DNA from: Liriodendron chinense | Lineage: Eukaryota > Streptophyta > Magnoliopsida > Magnoliales > Magnoliaceae | Assembly (NCBI GenBank): GCA_003013855.2 | Contig: PVNU02003915.1 | Coordinates: forward strand, 1 to 64,000 | Direction: 5' to 3' | DNA length: 64,000 nucleotides | Shown: positions 54,942 through 64,000 of the stretch, piece after piece | How the letters are laid out: the number at the start of each line of letters is the position of its first letter | Numbering within the stretch: position 1 is the first letter of the stretch | Notes under the pieces: model-generated | What the model was told of the DNA's origin: nothing | Database searches by the model: none | The model's input: only the letters and a program-made list of their open reading frames with translations | Translations under genes and position numbers: made by a program

Positions 54942-56269
54942 TTAGGACCTTTTGAAATTCTTTTTGCCTACTTACACAATTTAACACATTAAACTAAGTA
55001 ACCAAGAACACTTCGGCTTCCAAGCCTAAGTGGGTCCAATCACAAGACTAGCATATGATTTAAGCAATAAACAACCTAGTTTAAGCATGCATAGATAATC
55101 AATTGATTTAACTAATCAAGCTCCTAACCTATGCAACCTATGTAGACTTATGAGAATGGATCAATGAGCTCAAGTCTACATTACTAGTGAAAGTACATCT
55201 TGTGTGTGGATGTGCCTATCTAGTATCTAGCATACATTCCTATCAAGCATATATAATTAACAATTAAACATTCAATGTTAAGATAACAATGTTCTCAATT
55301 CAATCACAAACACAAGCATGTATAATGGTTCGACTTTGGGTCTACTCCACTCCCAGTTCAAGTACTCAACTCCTTTGAGTACACCGGCATTCACTATCGG
55401 AGGTTTTAAATGAGGTTCACCTCTCAACCTTTACACAGAGGTTTTATTGGTTCACCTCTCAACCATAATAGGAGTTTTGGACAAAGGGCTAACTCTCAAC
55501 CCGAAAGGATTTTTGGACATAGGCTAACTCTCAACCCGACGCATGTTCACTCCTATGTCGGAGGCTCCCCCTTGGAGACTTTGTTTAGGCCCGACAAATG
55601 GGCCAAGGAGCACCAAACAACCCCTAGTCTTTAAGCCGACAAAAAAGCCAAGGAACAGCCAACGTCCCTAGTTCGAGTTTGACAAACAAACTCTACACTC
55701 AACTCCCACAGGAATTGAGTGGATGGACTCTCAATAAAGACAACCTTACTTGTTGAATGAGCCTCTTGTTCAGCGTCGGTTCGGGTTGCTTGATCTCTGC
55801 TCTCCCGTGCTTCAATCAGCTTCCCTTGCTCCCCTGATCGTGTTGCTGTTGCGTCACCAATGCCTCATCTACACTTGATCAATCACCTTGCTTGTGATGC
55901 CTTTGAGATGCCCAAGGTGAAAGGAGGGTAGGTTTGAGAACTCTACAACTAATAGGAATGGGTGCCTAGAGTTGCTCACCTACAACGATCTCATCTTAGA
56001 TATTTGGATAAGGATATGTCTATCAAGGAAGATCCAAACTCTAAAAATCAAGAGGGGATGAAGGTCATCTTCTTCATGAGCTTGGAATGTTCCAATCTTA
56101 TGTTAAAGCATAAGGAAGATACCTTATATAGGTTGGGAATGAGCCTCAAATGGTCTCCAACAATGGTGGCTTCACTCCTCTCAAAATCCCTCTACCTCCC
56201 CCTCAAAATGAGCCAAGCCCCTTTATAAAAGTGGTCCAAACGGACAGAAAACGGGCAAATAACGGTTAG

Positions 56270-56480
56270 TCCCGACCTGTCCGGACCGATCGGCCAACGG
56301 CCAGTGAAGACAGTAAGTACACTGTCTAAAGAGGGGGAGTGGGGGGGTCTGTCCGACTGGTCTAGACCGGTCGGACCAAACTCGTCAACCGGTCACGACC
56401 GATTAGCCCAAGGACCTGCACACTACAGCAGGTGCTGTCTGGTCTGAAAACTCGTCCAACCAGTCTTGACTGGTCGGACA
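56270..56480 (-). repeat. GACCGGTC array, solo LTR G2
   Basis: Five or so GACCGGTC pairs, several with one-base decay (GACCGATC, GACTGGTC), directly upstream (minus strand) of the TATA region. Confidence 0.85.
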
Positions 56481-57446
56481 GGCCTGGGTTCAGCTAGTTT
56501 GGTTTGCTGACCCACTATTTCACAACCCAACCTCTTAAGCCATAGTGTGGGTGATCTTTTGGGACACCGAGGGCCAATTTATTATGACTAACGGTTTTCC
56601 TAATATGGTCAAGGTCATCAAAAGGTTAAGGGTTAGGTTTTGGTCAAGGTTAAGGCACACCAAGGTATCACTTTTACCTGTATCTTCTTCCTTGATGTAG
56701 CAGGGCTACTTGAGTCTTCGATCTTTATCTTCATTAAGCTCAACCGACACTAGACTCACTAACCTAAATGATTGACAAACAAGGTGCACTAGTATGCCAC
56801 AGAAAAGTGCACTAACACTAAGAGGTGAAGCTTATACTTAGATTTAATGCTTAATTCATTTATTCAAGTACTCTAAACTGTAGTTTTAGATTTTCAAGTT
56901 CTTGTTTGAATAAAAGTTGATATTTTTAGATAATTTTGAGAATTTGTATGCTCCAGATACAAGTTGCTAATAATTTTCTGAGAATGATCATATTGGTTTA
57001 ATGATATTTGAATTGTAGTAACCCTAGATCATGTCATTATCTCCTGGTATGGTTATTATTTTGTAGTGCTACAAGTTCATCTTCTCCGCACTTCATTAGA
57101 ACTAGAATTGATTTCTAGATTGAGTTTGGACTGTTATGTGATGAATGCAATATCTTCCAATTGGATAAAGATAGGACTTCGATTCCAATTGATTTATGCT
57201 TGATGAATGGATTAACATTAATCTACTATAAGTGGATCCTGGGTGCTCTAGATATTCTTTATTCTCAAATTTTCTCTTATTTACTTTCCTGTTTTTACTT
57301 AGTTATACAAATCTAAAATTTTGAACTTTACTATTCAAGTTGTTAGAAGAGTTGAAATTGGTTTAGTTATTAATCCCTAAGGATAATCTCGGTCTCACGA
57401 TTGAATTATTACTACATCGCAGCCTTGCACTTGGGGTTGGCGAACA

Positions 57447-58707
57447 TTATGCTCAACTAATAAGCTAAGGATTAACAAATGAACCTAGATCAAGTTTAAC
57501 AAACAAACTCTACACTCAAAGCCCCACGGGAAGAGAGTGGATGGACTCTACACTAATTAACAACTCACTTGTTGGATTTGAGCGTTGTTGATGCGCCGCT
57601 TCGGGTTGCATGATCTCCACTCTCCCATGCTTCAATTAGCTCCCTTTTGTGCTCCCCTGATATTGTTGCTGATGCGTCGCCAATGCTCCAGCTCCAATGA
57701 TCAGCCACCTTGCATATGATGCTTAGACAGAGATGCCCAAGGTGCTAGAAGGTAGTGAATCCTCTACAAATTGTTAGAAATGGGTTTCCTATAAGAATAC
57801 ACCTATTTAGATTCCTAGGTGGTGTTTAGACCAAGGTTCTACCTATGATCAAGGTGTCTAAACTCCTAGGAATTAAGAGAGGACAAGGCCATTCTCATTT
57901 GAGCTTTGAATGCTCCAAGCTTGTAATGAATCACAAGGGGAATGGCTTGGATGGGTCATGATTTTAGCCTCTAATGATCTCTAATAATGATGACTTCAAA
58001 CTCCTCAAACTCCCTCTCTTAATGCCTCAAAACGTCTCTACCGCTTTTTTAGAAAAAACTTCAACGGTAAAAAAAGGATAGAAAATGACAGATTTAATTG
58101 ATCGGAATGGCCATTCGATTGATCAAAGTTATCTTTGATATATCAAAATTACCAATTCGATTGATCAAAGTAAGTTACTAGACAAATTTTCGATTAATCA
58201 AATTGAGTTCTGATTGATCGAAACATCAATCTCGATATATTGAATTGATGAATTTGATTGATTGAAGAATCTGTCTAAAGAGTTTGTAAGTTGTTGGACA
58301 TATGTTCAATTGATCGAATTGGTCTTTCTGATCGATCATAGTCCTATCGAAACTGGACTCCGATGTATCCAAGACCTATCGAAAACTGTTGTTTAGGCTA
58401 TACAGATTACAGTAGTTTGCACCTCTTTTATTAACCTAATTTATCATGGTTTTCTATATGATCTAAGGCCAATAAAGATGAATAATGGTTTTCCTAGTTA
58501 GACCAAGTCATCTAAAGGTATAGGGTGTTTTGGTTATAAGGGTTAGGGTCACCAAGGTATCTAATTTACCTGATCTTCTTCCTTGATGCTTGCTTGTCCA
58601 CTTGAATATTTGGTCTTTAGCTTGCCAAGGCTTAACTGACATTGACAAATAAGGTGCACGTGATTGACAAATAAGTTGCACTAGTATGCCACAAAAAAGT
58701 GCACTAA
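57447..58707 (-). mobile_element. Truncated SIRE-type LTR G3
   Basis: Resembles 55670-56815 of G2, from ACAAACAAACTCTACACTC through the CTCTCCCATGCTTCAAT block to AAAAAGTGCACTAA at the right end. Its left part is missing at the junction with H. The array region carries a different palindrome (see 58085-58400). Confidence 0.8.
58085..58400 (-). repeat. TTGATCGA-type palindrome array in G3
   Basis: Many words of the form TTCGATTGATCAAA, TTGATCGAA and TCGATTAATCAAA, all near-palindromes centred on GATC or its variants. They occupy the position filled by GACCGGTC in G1 and G2. Confidence 0.8.
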
Positions 58708-59321
58708 TTGGGTGAGTGCATACCTTAACTACACTGGCACACACTTCGAGTAAGAATTCTCTCTCTATTGTTATAGAGGCGTAACGGGGTATTTCTAGGT
58801 GAAAAAGTAAAAAATAGTTGTCCGGTGCACACCTTGCGAAGCTAGCACATGCCTTTTCCTTGCTTATGCATACGTGGAGGGTATGCGCTGGGTGATTTTT
58901 TTATAAAGAATCTATTCAGAGTATTTATCTCATTCTTACGCATGCCTTATTCTTTTGACTGCATGCCTTATTCATGCAAGTGATACGCTGGCCTTAGCGC
59001 ACGCCTCCGAGACATGTGCTAGCGGACCTCGAGATTCAAACTCCTCTGCTCACCTCATTTTTTTCTTGATTTTGAGTTGTTTTCTTTATGTTTTGGCTTA
59101 CTAATTATGTTATGAACATTTTTTAGCCCAACAGAGCTCCAGTTCTTCTATTTTCTGAGTTTTTATTCTTATTAATTTTTATATATGCCTTATCTACCAA
59201 ACCAGTAAATCTTTATAGTGTAGTTCTTTAAAATTTGTTTTCCTATAATCCCTGAGTACGATCTCAGTCTCACAGTCGAATTATTACTACAACGCAGCCC
59301 TACACTTGGGGTTGCCTAGCA
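58708..59321 (+). mobile_element. Athila-type LTR remnant I
   Basis: The right end has TTATTACTAC, then ACGCAGCCCTACACTTGGGG and TAGCA, the conserved 3' part of Athila-type LTRs. The left half carries repeated GCATGCC and GCACAC words. No TATA box or 5' end was identified. Confidence 0.65.
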
Positions 59322-59658
59322 GTAAACGATGCTAGTGATGTAAGCCTGAGAGACTTATCTCACCCATAGGTGTTGAGTGTCTCGAATTTACATGATTGAC
59401 ATTGCTTAAATTCATGTTTAGGAGAGTCACTTACATGTCATGACTACCTCCTATAGGAGGAGTGATGATGATGTGACTGATTCACGTCAGGATTCATTAT
59501 TTGGGCCCATTTTCATCTTGGGTAGTTTAATTAAAGGCCCCAATCAATTGAATTTGTAATTAATTTTTCTTGATATTTAGTTCTGTTTATAAATTAGTTG
59601 AAGTAAATAAATATGCTAATGTGAGCATATTTTGTAACCAATTTCAATTCCAACTCAA
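59322..59658. other. Noncoding leader before copia gag O
   Basis: AT-rich, with no LTR end or primer site that I can identify; it probably belongs to the same old copia element. Confidence 0.4.
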
Positions 59659-60128
59659 ATGCATTATATTCCTGCTTTAATTGGGCCGAATTATATTCAA
59701 TGGAAAGAGTCCATAGAGATAGTCTTAGGGTGCTTGCAACTGGACCTTACCTTAAAAAAACTAAAATCTCCAAAACCATTTGATAATAACACCGAATTAA
59801 AGGTTAATCATTATAAGGCATGGTCTGAATCCAATAGTATGTGTCTCAAAATCATAAAGCATTCAATTTTTGAGACGTTGAGAGGTGCCATGTCCAATAT
59901 GGATAAAGCCAAAGTTTTATTAACCAAAATGGAAAACTGATTCAAGAAATCAATTAAGGCTTAAATGGGTTTTTTACTGATCAAATTAACTCACTCATCC
60001 TATGATGGAAAATGAAACATTCGTGAATACATTGTAAAGCAGATCGAAGTGGTATCTAAGATCCACTCTTTGTTCCTAGAAATTAAAGATGACTAATTGG
60101 TTCGCTTGGTCATAAACAACTTACCTCC
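59659..60128 (+). pseudogene. gag: gag fragment of a second copia element (O)
   Basis: A 93-codon frame from 59659 has I-P-A-L-I-G-P-N-Y-I-Q-W-K-E-S, the F-x-G-x-N-Y-x-x-W start of copia gag, and I-I-K-H-S-I-F-E-T-L-R-G-A-M. It ends at a TGA; the homologous sequence continues past stops (60 codons more, including K-L-T-H-S-S-Y-D-G-K and L-V-I-N-N-L-P-P). An LTR (60129) then cuts it. No zinc knuckle or pol. Confidence 0.8.
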
Positions 60129-61010
60129 TGTAGACACCCCACCCTTCAAAAGAGCTTAGTCTAATTCATCGTCATCAAGTGGACCTGGCAAAGACAGTTG
60201 TATGGCTAAAACAGTGACCTAAGAATATCTACTGGCATGGATTGGTCGGAAGTCATACACGTAGGCGACAAGACAGCTGAGGTACAGTCCCAAGATACAC
60301 CTACCAGACACCTTTTAGAAGTTCGAAGCAGAGGCTCTGTTGATTTGATGTTAGAGCTCTAGCAGTACACCAATGCCTAGATGCTAGGTGTAGGTATTCT
60401 CTTCTTCTTTTGAACCTCTGACAACCCAATAAACACTAAAGCTAGACCCCTCTCACAACCTACTTCTTATTTCCGTCTCTTCCAATTGATAAATTAAAAG
60501 TAATTGTCAACGCTGTGATCCGTGAGTAGGGTCAAAACCAGGGATGTCCTACCATCTCTTTTACTTGAAAAGGGTGTCTGATTTCCTCATTTTTCTTCTC
60601 ACATCTCAGAGGACAAATCGTATTCCACTTCGCACATTCCCTACTACTTACTATCTTCATTCCTTCTTTTATTTCCACTTTTTTACTCCTTTTGTGTTTG
60701 CTTGCCCAAGACTTAAAAAAGCCTATGAAGTATGGCCTAAATTAAGCAACGTTGGAAGTCCCCAAATCCCCCTAAAACCATATAGTCTCATAAATTAGAG
60801 ACCGTGCATTACACGAGTGAAAAATGGTGCCTAACCTTTTCCTTTTTCGTAATTAAGGCCCTTATCAAGAATATACGGTCGCAGGCCTACACAGGAGTTA
60901 TTCAAATAGGGGATTCTTCATAATTCCTACCCAATAGGTAGTTTTGCGGATTCCAGCCAGCAGTAGAACATAAGCCTTCCTTTTGGATCGTGGCGACTCC
61001 CTATAAACGC
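60129..61010 (+). mobile_element. Tat-type LTR remnant N
   Basis: Begins TGTAGACACCCCACCC, like the J LTR, inside copia gag. Near 60885 CACAGGAGTTATTCAAAT and near 60990 GTGGCGACTCC parallel 2622-2730 of J. The right end is unclear and no target duplication was found. Confidence 0.6.
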
Positions 61011-61169
61011 AACAATGACCTGAGTGTGCTCTTCTCCTAGCCTTGAAAAATGTATTACACAACGAAGGCAAACAAAAGCATCATTAAACACATCATTCCT
61101 ACCTCGTGCGGTTTGCCTCATAGAGAAAGTGGGCATGGATGCCAAACCAACGTTCACAGCCACAAGAAG

Positions 61170-61880
61170 AGGCCACGAGCTCTTGTGGACCACACCACAG
61201 GAAACAATAGTTATTGACCATTAAAAACCTTTCTATGGCCAACAAAGTTTTATATTAAGCTGACATTTGTTTCTTCCTGTTAATGAGGACAGTGTGACCA
61301 TATCAATAGGTTAGATGTTCAATAGATGTAATGGTGGACACTAGGAAGTATTTAATGGTGAGCGTTTAATGACCGCTGTTCTGATTCTAATGGTGAGGTC
61401 CACCTAAATATTGTATTTGCTTCATTTTTAGGGTTGTATAATAAAATGAGCTGTAAAAATAGATGGGCAGCTTGGATATATGAATGACACATCGAGGTGG
61501 GCCCTACGATCAAGGTCTAACCCACATCACTGCTTCTAGGGTCGCAATAGGGTCTTAATCAATATGCACAATCGTGGCTATTGAACAATCACCATGAGAA
61601 ATTCTTAGGGCCCATTGTAGGAAAATATAAGCAATTGATAAGGTTAAAAAGATCTAAGAGAAGGGAAAATACAAATATCATCATGATCCAAAACTTCTTA
61701 GGCCTACAAAACACTTTTAATCGTTATTCATCACTTCTTACAAAAGTGTGACCCTCTTAAATTTGTATATGATTGATTTTTGTAATAAGGTCATCAAATA
61801 AGCTGAGAAAATAGATGGATGATGTGGATATATAATATATTCAGTGAGGTGGGACCCACACGGTAGGGGTAAAATCCACT
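61170..61880. repeat. Decayed copies of the E-type module
   Basis: Two copies with AAAATGAGCTG/AAATAGATGG, GGTGGGNCC and GGTCCACCT landmarks, similar to 36600-37400 in E1 but much more diverged and without the CAGCGTCC hairpin. Confidence 0.6.
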
Positions 61881-62099
61881 AAGGTGTTACTCAAGTAACT
61901 CCTATCTGCTCCTTATGTGCCAACCACTTGAATTGGTAAGAATGGGATTGTGTTATTTTTTTTTATAGATGCTCTCCACCCATATGATTTGGGAGCTCAC
62001 TTTATAACATGCCAATAAAAAATCAGGTAGCCCACATGACAAGGAAAAATTGGGAAAACAAATGACTACTGTTGAAAACTTCCTCGGCTTCTTTTCACA

Positions 62100-62620
62100 C
62101 CTCAAAAGGGACCCATCCCAGACAAAATTTCTCTAGCGAGCTTGTCATGTTCTAAGTAAGCTCCAGGCCAATTTTCATCAGAACCGAAACAAGCTAGACT
62201 CACATAAGACCGGTTCAGAACACTTAACCCTACTTTTACCGAAAGTAGTATGAACGTGTTTTTAACACCATAGACTGACCCTATCTAGCCTGATATTTTA
62301 TAGGCATGCCTAAGATAGTCCGAGTAAGCTCCACACCAGTTTCCAGCCAAATCGAACAAAGATAATATAACATCACACAAGGTCACCACACTTGAATCCT
62401 CCCGAGATAAATTAGAGTGAGGTTGGAGTGAGGTTGGTCTATCACCTTATACGGGATCCATCTGGGATAAAATTTTGTTCGGACAGCCTGCCATATTCAG
62501 AGTAAGCTCCAAACCAATTTTCATCCAAATAGGAACCAGTTAGACTCACTTAAAACCACTTTAGAACATTGCACTCTATATCGAAATTCCTATGAACTTG
62601 TTTTAAGCAGCTAAAAGGGG
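62100..62620 (+). repeat. Three-copy tandem repeat of about 170-180 bp
   Basis: AGTAAGCTCC recurs at 62155, 62323 and 62501. Each is followed by CCAGTTTC/CCAATTTTCATC-like text and, in copies 1 and 3, by TAGACTCAC. Satellite-like, no gene. Confidence 0.8.
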
Positions 62621-62639
62621 ACCCATTTCACCTGCATCT

Positions 62640-63640
62640 TTATATTTTCTCTTCACCCATGTCTGTTTGAACTTATCAATGAGTCAGATCTAAAGACGGC
62701 ATTACGGAGGCATTACTGTAAGCCCAAAAAAGTTTATTGGTATTTCAATCACAATTGTTTCCTACAGTGAGGTCCACCTGAGATTTCAATCTGACTCATG
62801 TTTTACATAATGCGCTAAAATGATCCGAACAGATGGATGGATGGATGGAGTGGATCACATAAATCATGATGGGACACAGGTTCAACCACACAAAGTTCAG
62901 CCATAACCGCTTGACTGTAACTGTGCATGTTTGTGAGGGTGCAAACTCACACCAAGTTCAACCATAACTGTTGGGCCCACTAGGATGTATTGGACGTACA
63001 TCCACAATGTCAATCATGTTTTATAACATCACAAAGACCTAGAGTAAGAGACCACACTGCTATATATCAGCTTGATCCAAAAAGTTTCTTGCCCATAAAA
63101 AAAGATTTCACAGGTCATTTTTCACAATTTCCAGTTGTGTGGTCCACCTGATATTTGCATATGTGAAAGTATTTTAGGATCAATATCCTAAAATCACAAG
63201 GAAAATTGGTCAGAACAACGTGGATGTAATGCACACTAATCAAGATGGGCCACAAACGGAGTGTCACACAAGAAATTGTGCTACACGGGTAACACATGAT
63301 CTCCTTCCAGCCACCAACTCATCAAAGCATGGTGAAAAATGTAAATATGGCCCACCATTGTAATTGGGCTAATCCATGCTGTCCATTTCAATGTATGGGT
63401 TATAATGTGATAATTCTTAAAAAGAATTAAATTGATATAATAATCAAGTGGACCACACCAATTAGATATCTTCTGATGGCCTAGAAATTTTCCACTTTTG
63501 ATACTTAGTATGCCCCATACTGCTCAGATCTTCCTGATTTTTCAGCCCATAATCAAGAAGGTCGAGAGCAAGGGTATTGATGGTGTTGGTAAGTATAATT
63601 ACTTAAGGTGGGCCACATATCACGATTGAAGATTCCCACC
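62640..63640. repeat. Further decayed E-type modules
   Basis: Three copies with ATGATCC..AGATGGATGG, GGTCCACCTGA and TGTCCATT landmarks (near 62770-62860, 63130-63250, 63330-63480). 63641-64000 holds nothing I recognise. Confidence 0.55.
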
Positions 63641-64000
63641 CAAAATCAAGTGACAGAACTGTAAGTAATAAAGAGGGAGATTGTGAGTATCCAAGTGATG
63701 AAACGTGACTTTACCTGATTGCAAGATAACATTATCTTACACTGCTGAGTATTGAATCCGTTCTCTATATATAATAGATATAGATATGTGGCCTGTCATG
63801 AATCACATTGTAAAACTTATATGCTTCAGGTGCACATGGCAAACATGTGCTGATTGGAAGTGTTGTTATGCTGGGCCATAAAAGTGAATAGCCCATATTC
63901 CAACGACATAAGGGGAATGAATGTAACGAACCCATCCAACATGTGCTGAACGGCAAAGGAACGTTTAGAGCTAGCAGTGCTCGTATACAACCATTAAAAC

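Larger units (their letters stand above)
54816..56817 (-). mobile_element. Solo LTR G2 (SIRE-type copia)
   Basis: Plus-strand ends TGAAATTACATCG and GCACTAACA, 2002 bp, with CTAAG duplications (54811-54815, 56818-56822). It has 38 G (54903-54940) at the conserved SIRE homopolymer, a GACCGGTC array at 56270-56480, and TTTATAAA near 56222. Confidence 0.93.
54790..57446 (+). mobile_element. Athila-type LTR remnant H, split by G2
   Basis: 54790-54815 and 56823-57446 together read as the second half of an Athila-type LTR: CTCTTAG..AGGGCTAAGAGGTGAAGC, then the TTATTACTACATCGCAGCC block and GGCGAACA at the end. Its first half is missing; F abuts it on the left. G2 lies in the middle. Confidence 0.8.

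Noticed and set aside
60544..60798. 84-codon frame
   Set aside because: Inside LTR remnant N; composition is that of noncoding T-rich DNA.

Overview
This is nuclear DNA of a flowering plant with a repeat-rich genome. I find no cellular gene, rRNA or tRNA gene. Almost everything recognisable is LTR-retrotransposon sequence: Ty3/gypsy elements of the Tat/Ogre type and the Athila type, Ty1/copia elements of the SIRE/Maximus type, very large solo LTRs of probable Tekay/Del type, and one hAT-type MITE. The species cannot be told from the sequence.

Layout. 1-1417: a truncated reverse LTR, a fragment of a Tat antisense gene, then unassigned DNA. 1418-17852: a Tat/Ogre element (J) with a 5' LTR, a tRNA-Arg primer site, gag, protease, and a 1249-codon pol carrying RT, RNase H, a second archaeal-type RNase H and integrase. 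It is followed by a set of four covarying hairpins, a spliced-looking antisense gene (M), a second antisense gene (K), and an LTR (L) that does not match the 5' LTR. 17853-18917: old copia-like DNA. 18923-44445: a complete Athila-type element (A, TSD CATTC) with its own tRNA-Asp primer site, gag, protease, RT and integrase. Inside A lie a non-autonomous relative (B, 24533-33958, TSD CTCCT), a 4.5-kb solo LTR (E1, TSD GTCAT) and a SIRE solo LTR (G1, TSD AAAAG). Inside B lie a reverse solo LTR (C, TSD TAACC) and a hAT MITE (D, TSD ATTCCAGG). 44451-54789: a SIRE-type copia remnant (F) with gag and an LTR, split by a 6-kb solo LTR (E2, TSD CTTAT). 54790-59321: layered LTR remnants with another SIRE solo LTR (G2, TSD CTAAG). 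59322-64000: a copia gag remnant, a Tat LTR remnant and decayed tandem repeats.

The target-site duplications give a relative history: F is older than A; A is older than B, E1 and G1; B is older than C and D. Removing the nested insertions and one copy of each duplication leaves A at about 9.6 kb and B at about 7.2 kb. B has the same primer site, polypurine tract and 3' internal region as A but no pol, so it was probably mobilised by A-like proteins.

The most unusual signals are (1) four tandem RNA-like hairpins at 12048-12262 with compensatory stem changes, an A4 bulge and a GAAA tetraloop; (2) arrays of the palindrome GACCGGTC upstream of the TATA box in LTRs of both Ty3 and Ty1 families, replaced by a different palindrome in one relative; (3) an antisense gene with an intact-looking 82-nt intron inside the Tat element; and (4) 0.4-kb modules in the giant solo LTRs that each carry a different CAGCGTCC hairpin.
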